From positions 434,001 to 498,000 of the forward strand of contig NZ_JABFHG010000002.1 in assembly GCF_013112485.1 (NCBI RefSeq): a stretch of 64,000 bases of DNA, read 5' to 3'. The stretch comes from Roseicella sp. DB1501. GTDB taxonomy: Bacteria; Pseudomonadota; Alphaproteobacteria; Acetobacterales; Acetobacteraceae. Made by a program: the position numbers and the translations under genes. Shown piece by piece: positions 38,560 to 48,615 of this stretch (positions are counted from its first letter, which is position 1; the number at the start of each line of letters is the position of its first letter). The notes beneath the pieces are model-generated. The model was not told the origin of the DNA and made no database searches. It saw nothing but the letters and a program-made list of their open reading frames with translations.

Positions 38560-39339
38560 ATGAGCCACGAGGTCCACGGCCTGGGGAATTTCTACGCCAC
38601 CCCGGCGGGGCTGGTGACCGCAAGGCTGCTGCGCGATGCGCTGCGGCAGCTCTGGCCCAGCCTCCCCGGGCAGGCGGTTCTCGGCCTCGGCTATGCGAGT
38701 CCCTTCCTGCGGCTCTGGCGAGCCGAGGCGGCGCGCTGCATCGCCGCCACCCCCGTGCCGCTGCCCCGCTGGCGCTGGCCGCGCAGCGCCCGAAGCTGCA
38801 CCACGGCGGTGGAGGAGGATGCGCTGCCCTTCCCCGACCTGATGTTCGACCGCATCCTGCTCGTCCACGGGTTGGAGACCGCCGAGAACGGCCGGCGCAT
38901 GCTGCGCGAGGCCTGGCGGGTGCTGAAGGATGACGGACGGCTGATCGTCGTGGTGCCGAACCGCCTCGGCCTCTGGGCGCATCTCGAGCGCACGCCCTTC
39001 GGGCATGGCCAGCCCTATTCGCCGGGCCAGCTCGAGGGATTGCTGCGCCGGCAGATGTTCCAGGTGGAGCAGCGGCAGGGCGCGCTCTTCGTCCCGCCCT
39101 TCCAGAGCCGGTTGCTGCTGCGCGGCGCCGGCGCCTGGGAGCGGCTCGGCGGACCACTCTTCCCCCGCTTCGCCGGGGTCACGCTGATGGAGGCGGTGAA
39201 GGATTTCGCGGCGCTGGTGCCGACCGGGGCGGTGCAGGCGAAGAAGCGGCGGGTGGCGATGGCCGAGGGCGCGTATTTGTCCCCGCGAAGCCGCACCACG
39301 GCGCCGCGGGAGCCGCGCGTGGCAGCTCTCAGGGCCTGA
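38560..39339 (+). CDS. SAM-dependent methyltransferase (class I)
   Basis: The 259-residue protein has a weakly conserved SAM loop (VLGLGYASPFLRLWRAEAA), the DALPFPDLMFDRILLVHGLE segment and REAWRVLKDDGRLIVVVPNR, the classic motif-post-II pattern of class I methyltransferases. The C-terminal part (GLWAHLERTPFGHGQPYSPG) is typical of an alphaproteobacterial group often found beside gloB. The substrate is unknown. The ATG at 38560 is 57 bases from the divergent gloB start; longer upstream frames are antisense shadow. Confidence 0.9.
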   Translation: MSHEVHGLGNFYATPAGLVTARLLRDALRQLWPSLPGQAVLGLGYASPFLRLWRAEAARCIAATPVPLPRWRWPRSARSCTTAVEEDALPFPDLMFDRILLVHGLETAENGRRMLREAWRVLKDDGRLIVVVPNRLGLWAHLERTPFGHGQPYSPGQLEGLLRRQMFQVEQRQGALFVPPFQSRLLLRGAGAWERLGGPLFPRFAGVTLMEAVKDFAALVPTGAVQAKKRRVAMAEGAYLSPRSRTTAPREPRVAALRA

Positions 39340-39430
39340 GCGGCGCCGCGCCGTCCGCGGACGGGCGGCACGGAGAGGGCGGCACGGCGCTTGCGTCTGC
39401 GGTCCCGATCCTGCTGCCGGGAAATGCCGC

Positions 39431-41092
39431 ATGTCCCTCTCCCGCCGTGCCCTGCTGGGCGCCACCGGCCTCGCCGCCATGCCCCCTGGCCTGCCAGGCC
39501 TGCCCCCTGGGTTGCCTGGGCCTTGGGCAGTCCGCCCCGCCGCCGCGCAACAGGCGAAGCAGGGCGAGCGGGTGCTGCGCTATGGCATCTCCATGGCTGA
39601 CATCCCGCAGACCACCGGCCAGCCGGATCGCGGCGCCGGCGCCTACCAGTTCACCGGCCACACGCTCTACGACCCGCTGGTCGCCTGGGAGATGGATGTC
39701 GCCGACCGGCCGGGCCGGCTCGTCCCCGGCCTCGCCACCGCCTGGGAGGCCGACCCCGCCGATCGCCGGCGCTGGATCTTCCGGCTGCGCGAGGGCGTCA
39801 CCTTCCATGACGGCTCGGCCTTCGACGCCGATGCGGTGATCTGGAATTTCGAGAAGGTGCTGAACCCGCAGGCGCCGCATTTCGACAACCGGCAGGCGGC
39901 CCAGGTGCGGCCGCGCCTACCCTCGGTCGCCGCCTGGCGCAAGCTCGACGCGATGACGATCGAGGTCACCACCAAAACCGTCGACAGTATCTTCCCCTAC
40001 CAGATGCTGTGGTTCCTGATCTCCTCGCCGGCGCATTATGAAAAGCTTGGCCGCAGCTGGGAGCGCTTCGCGCAGGAGCCCTCCGGCACCGGCCCCTTCC
40101 GCCTGGCGCGGCTGGTGCCGCGGGAGCGGGCGGAGCTGGTGCGCAACCCCGCCTACTGGAACCCGGCGCGGCTGCCTAAGCTCGACCGGCTGATCCTCGT
40201 CGTCGCGCCGGAGGCGGTGACGCGCACCAACGCGCTGCTCACCGGCCAGCTCGACCTGATCGAGACGCCGGCGCCGGACCTGGTGCCGCGGCTGCAGCAA
40301 TCCGGCATGCGGATCACCGGGAACGTCACGCCGCATGTCTGGAACTACCATCTCTCGCTGCTGGAAGGCTCGCCCTGGCGCGACCTGCGGCTGCGCCGCG
40401 CCGCCAACCTGGCGATCGACCGGGACGAGGTGGTGGCGCTGATGAACGGGCTGGCCAAGCCGGCGGTCGGCGTGGTCGATCCCGCCTCGCCCTGGTTCGG
40501 CCGGCCGGAATTCCAGGTCCGCACCGATATCGACGCGGCGCGCAAGTTGCTGGCCGAGGCCGGCATCTCGCGCGGCTCGCCGCTGCGCACGAAATTCATC
40601 GTCGCCACCGGCGGCAGCGGCCAGATGCTCTCCATGCCGATGAACGAGTACATCCAGTCCGCCTGGCGCGAGGTGGGGATCGAGGTGGAATTCCAGCCGG
40701 TGGAGCTGGAGGTGCTCTACACCTGCTGGCGGCAGGGCGCGGCGGGGGAGATCGCCCGCCAGGGCGGCATCACCGCGAACAACGTCGCCTATGTCACCAG
40801 CGACCCGCTCTATGCGCTGGTCCGCTTCTTCCACTCGAAGCAGGTGGCGCCGACCGGGGTGAACTGGTCGCATTACAGCGACCCGGAGACCGACCGGCTG
40901 ATCGACACCGCCGTCAACACCTTCGATCCCACCGAGGTCGACCGGCTGATGGCGCGGGTGCATGAGCGGGTGGTGGACCAGGCGCTGCTGGTCTTCGTGG
41001 TGCACGACACCAACCCGCACGCGCTCGGCAAGGCGGTGCGCGGCTACACCCAGGCGCAGCACTGGTTCCAGGACCTGACGACGCTCGCCTGA
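39431..41092 (+). CDS. ABC transporter periplasmic binding protein, peptide/nickel type (SBP_bac_5)
   Basis: The 553-residue receptor has a twin-arginine-type signal (SLSRRALLGATGLAAMPPGL) containing a GLPGLPPGLPG repeat. It continues with FTGHTLYDPLVAWEMD, RRWIFRLREGVTFHDGS, FDADAVIWNFEKVLNP and LRRAANLAIDRDEVVALMNG, all hallmarks of oligopeptide-type receptors. No permease or ATPase gene is adjacent, so it is an orphan receptor. A paralogue lies at 50739 on the other strand. Confidence 0.93.
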   Translation: MSLSRRALLGATGLAAMPPGLPGLPPGLPGPWAVRPAAAQQAKQGERVLRYGISMADIPQTTGQPDRGAGAYQFTGHTLYDPLVAWEMDVADRPGRLVPGLATAWEADPADRRRWIFRLREGVTFHDGSAFDADAVIWNFEKVLNPQAPHFDNRQAAQVRPRLPSVAAWRKLDAMTIEVTTKTVDSIFPYQMLWFLISSPAHYEKLGRSWERFAQEPSGTGPFRLARLVPRERAELVRNPAYWNPARLPKLDRLILVVAPEAVTRTNALLTGQLDLIETPAPDLVPRLQQSGMRITGNVTPHVWNYHLSLLEGSPWRDLRLRRAANLAIDRDEVVALMNGLAKPAVGVVDPASPWFGRPEFQVRTDIDAARKLLAEAGISRGSPLRTKFIVATGGSGQMLSMPMNEYIQSAWREVGIEVEFQPVELEVLYTCWRQGAAGEIARQGGITANNVAYVTSDPLYALVRFFHSKQVAPTGVNWSHYSDPETDRLIDTAVNTFDPTEVDRLMARVHERVVDQALLVFVVHDTNPHALGKAVRGYTQAQHWFQDLTTLA

Positions 41093-41144
41093 TACACGGC
41101 GCCGGGCCTCCACGGAGCCGCGACGCGGCTCCGTGGAGGCGCCT

Positions 41145-41453
41145 TCAGCCGATCACCTCGTTGACCTGCACCACCGGCTTGCAGTCGGTGAAATTCGGGA
41201 TGTCGCCGAAGAGCTCCGGCCCATGCGCCTCGGCCGCCTTCTGGAACTCGGCGACGGAGCCGAAGCTGAGCAGCGTGATGACGCGATAGGGCGCCGCGCC
41301 CTCCGGCCCGGGCGTGCCGCGCATCACGCGGCTGTCCTTGAGGCCCAATCCCGACCAACGCTCGCGCACCAGCGGCATGTGCTTCTGCAGGTAGTAGGTC
41401 TCGTCGAATTTCGTCCCGGCCTCGTTCGGGTACATCACGCTGACGGTGATCAT
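41145..41453 (-). CDS. EthD family protein
   Basis: The 102-residue protein begins MITVSVMYPNEAGTKFDETY and YLQKHMPLVRERW, the His-containing signature of the EthD ferredoxin-like family. It ends with FQKAAEAHGPELFGDIPNFT. Members take part in degradation of ethers and other catabolic routes, often as small dimeric accessory proteins. A GGGAGG site precedes the ATG. No linked oxygenase is present. Confidence 0.92.
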   Translation of the reverse strand: MITVSVMYPNEAGTKFDETYYLQKHMPLVRERWSGLGLKDSRVMRGTPGPEGAAPYRVITLLSFGSVAEFQKAAEAHGPELFGDIPNFTDCKPVVQVNEVIG

Positions 41454-41745
41454 GCTGTCCTCCCTCTGCCGGGATGGAAGCGGACCGGCATGCCCATGAT
41501 GCGGCGCTGTCCATCCCGTCTCGACGCACGGCAGTCCCCCGTTCCCGGCCGGAGGCGCGCCGCCGTGCCGGGCAGCCTAGAGCAGATCCCGCCCGGCTGG
41601 ACACAGCCGGCGGCGCAATCCGGCCCGGCCGGCGCGCCGTGGCGCCCCGACCCCGCGCTTGGCGCTTGCCTCGACCGGCCCAGGCCGTGCCACCCTCCCT
41701 ATGGCCGGCGCCGCCGAGGCCGCCGGCCATGGGGAGGAATACAGG

Positions 41746-42855
41746 ATGCAGGACAGACCCGATGGCGTCCCGAACGGGGCGCCCGGCCGCCGCGCCGTGC
41801 TCGGCGGGCTCGCCGCCGCCATGGCGGCCGGCGCGGCGATCCCGGCCCAGGCGCAGCGCGATTTCGGCCGCGGCGCCGCGCCGGCGCGGTATCCGGACGC
41901 GGATATCATCACCCTCGACAAGACGCGCTTCACCGCGCCGCTCGGCAACAGCACCATCAAGCGGCTCTATACCGGCCTCGGCTGGGCGGAGGGGCCGGCC
42001 TGGCATGCGACGGGGCGCTTCTGGGTGTGGTCGGACATCCCGAATGACGAATGCCTGCGCATGAACGAGGAGGATCATTCGGTCCATCGCCGGTTCCGCA
42101 GCCCCTCCGGCTTCTCCAACGGCAACACCTTCGACCGCGAGGGGCGGCAGATCGCCTGCCGGCACTTCCACCGCGACGTGGTGCGCTACGAGCCGGATGG
42201 CCGCCTGACGGTGCTCTGCGCGCGGGCCCCGGACGGTCCGCTGAACGCGCCGAACGACGCCGTGGTGCATCCCGAGGACGGCGCCATCTGGTTCACCGAT
42301 CCCGGCTACGGCGCGCTGATGAACTACGAGGGCCAGCGCCTTCCGGAGGCGGCGAACAGCCCGCGGCCGCTGATCAAGGAGGCGATCTACCGGATCGACG
42401 CGCAGACCGGCCAGGTGGCGAAGGTGGCGGACCAGCCCTTCAAGCCCAACGGGCTTTGCTTCTCGCCGGACTACCGCCGCCTCTATGTCGCCGATAGCGG
42501 CAGCAGCCACTATCCGGAGGCGAAGAACATCGTCTGGGCCTTCGATGTCGACGGGCCACGCCTGAGCAACCCGCGGACCTTCTGCAGCATGGAGTACCAG
42601 GGCAAGTCCGGCTTCGGCGACGGCGTGCGCTGCGACGAATCGGACAATCTCTGGGTCGGCGCCGGCTGGGTGGGCGACGGCTATGACGGCGTGCATGTCT
42701 TCGCCCCGGACGGCGCCCGAATCGGCCTCATCAAGCTGCCGGAGATCTGCGCCAATCTCTGCTTCGGCGGCGTGCGGCGGAACCAGCTGCTGATGACGGC
42801 GAGCCAGTCGATCTACCTGCTGCCGGTGGAGACCCGCGGCGCGCATTTCTGCTGA
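41746..42855 (+). CDS. SMP-30/gluconolactonase-like beta-propeller, exported
   Basis: The 369-residue protein has a twin-arginine signal (GRRAVLGGLAAAMAAGAAIP) and a six-bladed propeller of the SMP-30 family: GLGWAEGPAWHATGRFWVWS, APDGPLNAPNDAVVHPEDG, IWFTDPGYG and KPNGLCFSPDYRRLYVADSG. The Glu, Asn and Asp residues in these stretches are the usual calcium ligands. It probably hydrolyses a sugar lactone in the periplasm. The ATG at 41746 follows GGGGAGGAATACAGG and is preferred over the start at 41659. The 277 bases after it hold no recognisable gene. Confidence 0.93.
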   Translation: MQDRPDGVPNGAPGRRAVLGGLAAAMAAGAAIPAQAQRDFGRGAAPARYPDADIITLDKTRFTAPLGNSTIKRLYTGLGWAEGPAWHATGRFWVWSDIPNDECLRMNEEDHSVHRRFRSPSGFSNGNTFDREGRQIACRHFHRDVVRYEPDGRLTVLCARAPDGPLNAPNDAVVHPEDGAIWFTDPGYGALMNYEGQRLPEAANSPRPLIKEAIYRIDAQTGQVAKVADQPFKPNGLCFSPDYRRLYVADSGSSHYPEAKNIVWAFDVDGPRLSNPRTFCSMEYQGKSGFGDGVRCDESDNLWVGAGWVGDGYDGVHVFAPDGARIGLIKLPEICANLCFGGVRRNQLLMTASQSIYLLPVETRGAHFC

Positions 42856-43132
42856 CCCCGAGGCGGGCCGCCGGATGCCGCGAGGCGCCGGCGGCCATCC
42901 CGGCCAACAACAGTTCATGAACGGTCCGATGCCTCCGTCCCCGGCCGGCGGCGGACATGCTAAGGCTTGGCCTCGGCATCGATCACGCGTGGAGGCGCAC
43001 TCTGCTCGCACCATCCCGGCCTGGCGCAGAAGGCGGTTCCCGGCCCAATACCCGCAGGATCGTGGCCATGGCCGTGGCGGGGTCCGATATCGTGAGAGCA
43101 GGCATCGCAAGGGCAGGCTTTGGGGGGGCACC

Positions 43133-44494
43133 GTGCCGGTTCGCGCGCTAGCCGACCTGTTCCGCCCGCGCGGGGAGGCCCCGGCGCCCGATTTCCGCAC
43201 CGCCGAGGAACCGGAGATCACCATCCCGCCGATGCCGGGGACGGAGCCCGGCGAGGAGGGCTCCCTGACGCGGCCGAGCCTGGACGCGGCACGGCGCCGG
43301 CTGGCCGAGAGCTTCACCCCGACCCGGCCGCTGGTCGGGCGGCGCAAGCGCAAGGATGGCGACCAGAGCAGCAGCATCGGCTTCATCGGCCGCGAGGCGG
43401 AGCGCGAGCGCATCATGCGCGCTGTCGCCGAGGACCGTTCGCATGTCGTCATCTTCGGCGAGCGCGGCCGCGGCAAGACCTCGCTCGCCAACATGGTCAT
43501 GGCCCAGGCCCTGGCCATGGGCTTCGTCGTCGCCCGACATGTCTGCGCCGCCAACAGCGACTTCGACAGCATCATGCGCGGCCTGTTCCGCGACATCCCG
43601 CGCTGGCTGAGCACCCTCGGCCCGGCCGGGCCTGAGGACCCGCCCGGCGCCCTCGGCCTGCTGCCGGACCGGCCGGTGCTGCCGGGCGACGTCATGGTCG
43701 CCTCCAACGCCCTGATCGAGCTGCGCCTGCTGCTCGTGGTGGATGAGTTCGACCGGGTGGTGGACCAGGAGACCCGCACCGCCTTCGCCGATACGCTGAA
43801 GCAGCTTTCCGACCGCGGCGTGCCGCTCTCCTTCGTCATCATCGGCGTCTCGGAGAGCGCCGAGGAGCTGCTGGGCCGGCATCCCTCGATCCAGCGCTGC
43901 GTCACCCGCGTGCCGCTGCCGCTGCTGAGCCATGAGGAGGTGGAGGAGCTGGTGGAGCGCGGCGCCGAGCGGGCCGGGCTCGACTATTCCCCGACCGCGC
44001 GCGCCTGCATCGCCGAGCTGGCCCGCGGCGTGCCCTATATGGGCCAGCTCCTCGCGCTCCGCGCCGGCCAGGCAGCGCTCGACCATGGCCGGACCGCGGT
44101 GCAGGGCAGCGACCTCATCGCCGCCATGCAGGCGGCGGTGGTGGAGGCGGACCCCCGCATCATCGCCATCTACGACAGCGTCACCCGCATGGAGCGCGAC
44201 CCGGCGGCGCTCGGCGCCCTGCGCGCCGCGGCGGCCGGCCGCCAGGATTCGCTCGGCCGCTTCCAGGTCTGGCAGGACGGGCCGCCGGACAAGCCGGTGC
44301 TGCGCGTCGCCGGCATCGCCGCCGATCCCGATGCCTGGCGGCGGGTGCTGCAATCCGGCGCCATCCATCCCTTCCGCGGCGACGGGCCGGGCCTCTACGT
44401 CTTCGGCGAGGCGATGCTGCAGCAGCTCGTGCTGCTGCGGGCCGTGCTGGCCCAGCAGGCGCCGCGCCCGGGCCCCGGCGCCACGCCGGAGTGA
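43133..44494 (+). CDS. AAA-type ATPase of unknown function
   Basis: The 453-residue protein has an acidic, Pro-rich N-terminal 80 residues, then SSIGFIGREAERERIMRAVA and a Walker A loop IFGERGRGKTS near residue 110. The Walker B segment is LLLVVDEFDRVVD, and FVIIGVSESAEELLGRHPSI carries the sensor. This matches the ORC/STAND-like ATPases that bind and signal. The C-terminal part is helical. The GTG at 43133 follows TGGGGGGG; the long upstream frame has no protein-like content. A membrane-protein gene follows after 279 bases. Confidence 0.85.
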   Translation: MPVRALADLFRPRGEAPAPDFRTAEEPEITIPPMPGTEPGEEGSLTRPSLDAARRRLAESFTPTRPLVGRRKRKDGDQSSSIGFIGREAERERIMRAVAEDRSHVVIFGERGRGKTSLANMVMAQALAMGFVVARHVCAANSDFDSIMRGLFRDIPRWLSTLGPAGPEDPPGALGLLPDRPVLPGDVMVASNALIELRLLLVVDEFDRVVDQETRTAFADTLKQLSDRGVPLSFVIIGVSESAEELLGRHPSIQRCVTRVPLPLLSHEEVEELVERGAERAGLDYSPTARACIAELARGVPYMGQLLALRAGQAALDHGRTAVQGSDLIAAMQAAVVEADPRIIAIYDSVTRMERDPAALGALRAAAAGRQDSLGRFQVWQDGPPDKPVLRVAGIAADPDAWRRVLQSGAIHPFRGDGPGLYVFGEAMLQQLVLLRAVLAQQAPRPGPGATPE

Positions 44495-44773
44495 TGCCTG
44501 CCGTCGGGATCGGCGATCCCGACGGATCGGCGGGCCTCTGGGGCGAATGGCGGCACGGCCTCGCACGTCCGCGCCGGATCATTGCGGGATCGGAGCGGGC
44601 GCGTCCGACCATTCGGCGTATGATCTTCATGTGAAAACAACGTGCGGTAGCGTGACGGCCTTCGCCATCCGCCGCGTCCTGCGTTAGCTTTCCCGGAACC
44701 GGACGGGCTTCCCTCCCCCGTCCCGCCTTCCTACCTGCCCCTCCTGTCCGCCCTGCCCGAGGTGCTTCGCCGC

Positions 44774-45550
44774 ATGTCGACCACGCCCACCGCCCAGGCC
44801 GCCATGGCCGCGCCCGGCGCGCCGGATGCCGAGCTGCTCGCCAGCGCGGTCGAGGGGCTCGGTCCCGGCTGGCAGATCCTGGCGCGACCCGGCGGGCCCG
44901 GCGCCCGGCCGATCTGGGAGGCGGGGCAGCGGCCGGTGGTCCTCGCCAATGCGGCCCTCGGCCTGGTGCTGCTCGACATCGCGCCGCGCGCCTCGATCGG
45001 CGCGGCCGAGCATCTCCGCGCCGCGCTCGCGGCGACGGATTTCGCCCAGCGCTTCCCCGGCCAGTTGCCCATCGTGCATCGGATGCTGCCGCGCGAGCAT
45101 ATCGGCCGCCTGCCCGATATTCTCGACTACGCCCTGTCCTGGGAGCCGCCGCTCACCTTGCCGGCCGGCGAGGCCTGGGTGGAAGCGGTCGCGCAGGTGA
45201 TCGAGGGCGGGCCGGCCGCCGCAACCGAAGCCGAGCCGGTGGCGGCGCAGGAGCCGGCCGAGGAACCGCCCCCCGAAGTCCCGGCGGCACGGGAGCCGCA
45301 GCCGAGCTATGCAGCGCCTCTGCTGATCGGCTGGACGCTCATGCTCGCCATCGGGGCGGCCGTCGCCACCTGGCAATCGGCCCCCCCGCCACGGACCGTC
45401 CCGCCCGTCCAGGCGCCGGCGACGGCGGCGCAGGAGCCGGCCCGGACCGGATCGTCGCTCGGGCCCGCCGCTCCACGCGAGGGCGTGGCGCCCGGCCGCT
45501 CCACCGCCCTGCCGCCGCGGCCGAACCCGACCTCCATGGCGGCCCGCTGA
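44774..45550 (+). CDS. Hypothetical single-span membrane protein
   Basis: The product (258 residues) has a soluble N-terminal region with GPGWQILARPGGPGARPIWE and VVLANAALGLVLLDIAPRAS, which resembles a restriction-fold or nuclease-related domain, although no active-site set is clear. Then come an acidic linker rich in Glu, Pro and Ala, one membrane span (PLLIGWTLMLAIGAAVATW) and a Pro, Ala and Arg tail. The ATG at 44774 is chosen over the one at 44762 for its better context, but both are possible. Function unknown. Confidence 0.75.
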   Translation: MSTTPTAQAAMAAPGAPDAELLASAVEGLGPGWQILARPGGPGARPIWEAGQRPVVLANAALGLVLLDIAPRASIGAAEHLRAALAATDFAQRFPGQLPIVHRMLPREHIGRLPDILDYALSWEPPLTLPAGEAWVEAVAQVIEGGPAAATEAEPVAAQEPAEEPPPEVPAAREPQPSYAAPLLIGWTLMLAIGAAVATWQSAPPPRTVPPVQAPATAAQEPARTGSSLGPAAPREGVAPGRSTALPPRPNPTSMAAR

Positions 45551-45636
45551 TCGGACCCCGCCCCGGGCCAGGCCCGCGGCGGGATGGGGGATGGGAGGCG
45601 CGTGCCCGTATCAGGCGCGCCTCGCGACCATTCGCC

Positions 45637-46812
45637 TCAGACGCGCTCCACGCACATGGCGACCCCCATGCCGCCGCCGATGCAGAGCGTGGCAAGGCCG
45701 CGCTTGGCGTTGCGGCGCTGCATCTCGAACAGCAGGGTGTTCAGCACCCGCGCGCCCGAGGCGCCGATCGGATGGCCGAGCGCGATGGCGCCGCCATTGA
45801 CGTTGACCTTGGACGGGTCCCAGCCGAGATCCTTGTTCACCGCGCAGGCCTGCGCCGCGAAGGCCTCGTTCGCCTCGATCAGGTCGAGCGTGTCGATCGA
45901 CCAGCCGGCCTTCTGCAGCGCCTTGCGCGAGGCCGGGATCGGGCCGGTCCCCATGATCGAGGGATCGACGCCGGCCGTCGCCCAGGAGACGATGCGCGCC
46001 AGCGGCGTGACGCCGCGCTTCCTCGCCTCCTCGGCCGACATCACCACCGCGACCGCGGCGCCGTCATTGATGCCGGAGGCGTTGCCGGCGGTGACGGTGC
46101 CGGCCTTGTTGAAGGCGGGGCGCAGCTTCTGCAGCACCTCGAGCGTGGTCTCCGGCTTCGGATACTCGTCGTTCTCGACGACGATATCGCCCTTGCGAGT
46201 CTTCACCGTGACCGGCGCGATCTCGTCCTTGAAGCGGCCAGTCTTCATCGCCTCGCCCGCCTTGCGCTGGCTGGCGGCGGCGAACTCGTCCTGCTGCTCG
46301 CGGGTGATCTGGTACTTCTCGGCGACGTTCTCGGCGGTCGTGCCCATGTGGTAGCCGTGGAAGGCGTCCCAGAGCCCGTCCTTGATCATGGTGTCGACCA
46401 TGGCGAGGTCGCCCATCTTCTGGCCGGCGCGCAGGTTCGCCGCATGCGGCGCCTGGGTCATGCTCTCCTGGCCGCCGGCGACGACGATGGCGGCATCGCC
46501 GGTTGCGATCTGCTGCGCCGCCAGCGCCACGGCGCGTAGGCCGGAGCCGCAGAGCTGGTTGATGCCGAAGGCGGTGCGCTCGACCGGGATGCCGGCGGCG
46601 ACGGAGGCCTGGCGGGCGGGATTCTGGCCGGCGCCCGCCGTCAGGATCTGGCCCATGATCACCTCGTCCACCTCCTCCGGCTTCACGCCGGCGCGCGACA
46701 GCGCCGCCTCGATGGCGACCTTGCCGAGCGTATGGGCCGGCAGGGTGGCGAAGGCACCGTTGAAGCTGCCGACCGGGGTACGGGCGGCCGAGGCGATGAC
46801 GATCTCGGTCAT
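45637..46812 (-). CDS. phaA: Acetyl-CoA C-acetyltransferase (PhaA / thiolase)
   Basis: The enzyme condenses two acetyl-CoA to acetoacetyl-CoA, the first step of PHB synthesis. The 391-residue length is exactly typical. Catalytic residues are Cys88 in [10 protein letters not shown], His347 in [14 protein letters not shown] and Cys377 in LCIGGGMG. The start [17 protein letters not shown] is the family's normal N-terminus. It lies downstream of phaC on the same strand (106-base gap) and acts with PhaB at 31750. Confidence 0.97.
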   Translation of the reverse strand: MTEIVIASAARTPVGSFNGAFATLPAHTLGKVAIEAALSRAGVKPEEVDEVIMGQILTAGAGQNPARQASVAAGIPVERTAFGINQLCGSGLRAVALAAQQIATGDAAIVVAGGQESMTQAPHAANLRAGQKMGDLAMVDTMIKDGLWDAFHGYHMGTTAENVAEKYQITREQQDEFAAASQRKAGEAMKTGRFKDEIAPVTVKTRKGDIVVENDEYPKPETTLEVLQKLRPAFNKAGTVTAGNASGINDGAAVAVVMSAEEARKRGVTPLARIVSWATAGVDPSIMGTGPIPASRKALQKAGWSIDTLDLIEANEAFAAQACAVNKDLGWDPSKVNVNGGAIALGHPIGASGARVLNTLLFEMQRRNAKRGLATLCIGGGMGVAMCVERV

Positions 46813-46918
46813 GACTGGAATTCTCCCACCCTGAACTATTGCGCCGCAGTATTGCGCCGGGCCCGGAGGGCTCACAAGCCCGAGGCTCTCATGCCCAACG
46901 CCCTCACGCCCAGCGCCC

Positions 46919-48058
46919 TCACGCCCGGCGCCCTGGCCTCCTCCGGGGCTGCCCTCCCGGCCGGCCGGGCAAGGCCTCAACCCAGGCCAGCAAGGGCCGC
47001 CAGAGCTGGGTCTCCGCCGCCTCCCCGGCGACCATGCCGACATGGCCGGCCGCCGCCCGATGCACAAGGGCCGACGGCATCCGCGCCGCCAGCGCCAGGG
47101 CGGAGGCGGGCGGGACGATGCGGTCGCGGGACGGGATCGCCAGGAAGGCCGGCAGGGCGATCCGCTCCGGCGCGACCGGCTCTCCCGCGACGCGCCAGTC
47201 GCCGCGCGCCGGGCTGTTGCCGCCATACCATCCGCCGAGCGCCTCGCGCGCCACCGGCGCCGCCAGCGCCACGCCATCGTTCAGCCAGTCCTCCAGCGCG
47301 ACGAAGCGCCGGGCCCGCTCCCCGGCCGGATCGAGCCGGCCGAAGAGCCGGTACTTCCCGGCGATGCCGGCCGGGTCCTGCGCCGCGAAGAGCGCCTGCA
47401 GCGCATCGACCGGCAGCGCGCCGGCGGCCTGCAGCAGCGGCTCGAGCACCGGCAGCAGCGCGCCGAGGCCACGCGCCCGGACCGGGTCCTCGGCCCAGAA
47501 ATCCCAGGGCGTCGCCAGCAGGGCGAGGCCGCGCAACCCCTCCGGCCGACGCTGAGCCTGGGCGAGGCCCAGCAACCCGCCCATGCAGTAACCGGCCAGC
47601 AGGAGCGGCTGGCCGGCGAGCCCGACAGCCGCGGCCAAGCCGCGCTCGAGCCGGCCGGCGATATAGTCGGTGAGGGTAAAGCCGCGCTCCAGCGGCCCGG
47701 GCTCGCCCCAGTCGAGCAGCAGCGTCCGCAGCCCCGCCCCGGCCAGGTGGCGCAGCATGGAGCCGCCGGGCAGCAGGTCGAGCACCTGGGCGCGGTTGAC
47801 GAGGGAGGGCACCACCAGCACGGTGCCGAGGCGGCCGTCGCCGCCGTAATCCAGCAGGCGGGAGCCACCCTCCGCCCAGACGGCCGGCGGTGCCGGCAGG
47901 TCGCGCCGGTAGGGATGCTGGCGATAGGCGCGTATGCCGGCGAGCAGCGCCGCGTCGCGGTCGAGCAGCGCGCGCTCGACCGCGGCGGCGAAGGCCTCAG
48001 GCGGGCGGCCGCTTGCGGCGAGGGCGGCGGCGATCCGCCTCACCTCCTGCCGGCCCAC
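46919..48058 (-). CDS. phaC: PHA synthase, class III-like (PhaC)
   Basis: This enzyme polymerises hydroxyacyl-CoA. The alpha/beta-hydrolase core has [40 protein letters not shown], and a lipase-like box GYCMGG with the nucleophilic Cys that distinguishes PHA synthases from Ser lipases. [10 protein letters not shown] and [11 protein letters not shown] supply the Asp and His. The length of about 379 residues and the paired neighbour fit class III synthases rather than the 560-residue class I enzymes. The start is uncertain because the frame overlaps the PhaE-like gene; GTG at 48058 is a guess. Confidence 0.85.
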   Translation of the reverse strand: MGRQEVRRIAAALAASGRPPEAFAAAVERALLDRDAALLAGIRAYRQHPYRRDLPAPPAVWAEGGSRLLDYGGDGRLGTVLVVPSLVNRAQVLDLLPGGSMLRHLAGAGLRTLLLDWGEPGPLERGFTLTDYIAGRLERGLAAAVGLAGQPLLLAGYCMGGLLGLAQAQRRPEGLRGLALLATPWDFWAEDPVRARGLGALLPVLEPLLQAAGALPVDALQALFAAQDPAGIAGKYRLFGRLDPAGERARRFVALEDWLNDGVALAAPVAREALGGWYGGNSPARGDWRVAGEPVAPERIALPAFLAIPSRDRIVPPASALALAARMPSALVHRAAAGHVGMVAGEAAETQLWRPLLAWVEALPGRPGGQPRRRPGRRA

Positions 48059-48509
48059 CTTCGAGCGCGGCCAGGCGCCGCTCCAGGGCATCGATCCGGC
48101 GAAGCAGGGCGGCGGCATCCGCGCCGCCCAGCGCGTCGCCAGCGCCAGCGCCAGATGCAGCACCAGCGGCCTTGGGCCGCGGCGCAGCGGCGGCCCGCTC
48201 ATGCCCCGCACGGCCACCGGCCCGGTCCTGCGCCGCGCCAAGCCAGGCGGTGGCGAGGCCGAAGGACTGCCGCCAAGCGGCGGCCACCTCGGCATCGGCC
48301 GCGAGGGCGGCGAGCTCGTTTTGCCAGAGGGTGATCCAGGCCTCCGCCAGACGGTCCAGTTCCGGCTCGCATGCCTCGTCCTTCCGGCCCATCCCCGTAT
48401 CCGCTCCGGCCCCCGCCCGGCCGCGCCGGGGCTCGCCCTGGCCATCCTCCCGGGCATCATCCGTGGGGACACCGGGGCCGGGACCTGTCCCGGCAGCGCC
48501 GTGGTGCAT
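47997..48509 (-). CDS. PhaE-like or phasin-like partner of PhaC
   Basis: This 170-residue product starts with a disordered Gly, Pro and Arg stretch and then has an aromatic helix, LDRLAEAWITLWQNELAAL, continuing AAAWRQSFGLATAWLG. An Ala-rich linker leads to a C-terminal coiled coil ([17 protein letters not shown]). This layout resembles the PhaE subunits of class III synthases and some phasins. The ATG at 48509 has an AGAGGGA site. It overlaps phaC by about 60 bases, supporting a joint PHA function. PhaE identity is inferred from context and layout. Confidence 0.6.
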   Translation of the reverse strand: MHHGAAGTGPGPGVPTDDAREDGQGEPRRGRAGAGADTGMGRKDEACEPELDRLAEAWITLWQNELAALAADAEVAAAWRQSFGLATAWLGAAQDRAGGRAGHERAAAAPRPKAAGAASGAGAGDALGGADAAALLRRIDALERRLAALEGGPAGGEADRRRPRRKRPPA

Positions 48510-48615
48510 TGCGGAATCCCTCTAACGCAAGCGCGGAAACTGCGTGCTATCCTGTGTGGAAATCCGTATCGCAGCGCCGTTCGCCGCAGCGCGGCCAGGA
48601 AGGAACGCAGACGCC

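Noticed and set aside
41044-43905. Very long minus-strand open frame over the EthD, SMP-30 and ATPase genes
   Set aside because: It is an antisense shadow typical of high-GC DNA; its sequence is Arg, Pro and Gly rich with no domain, while the plus-strand genes have clear families.
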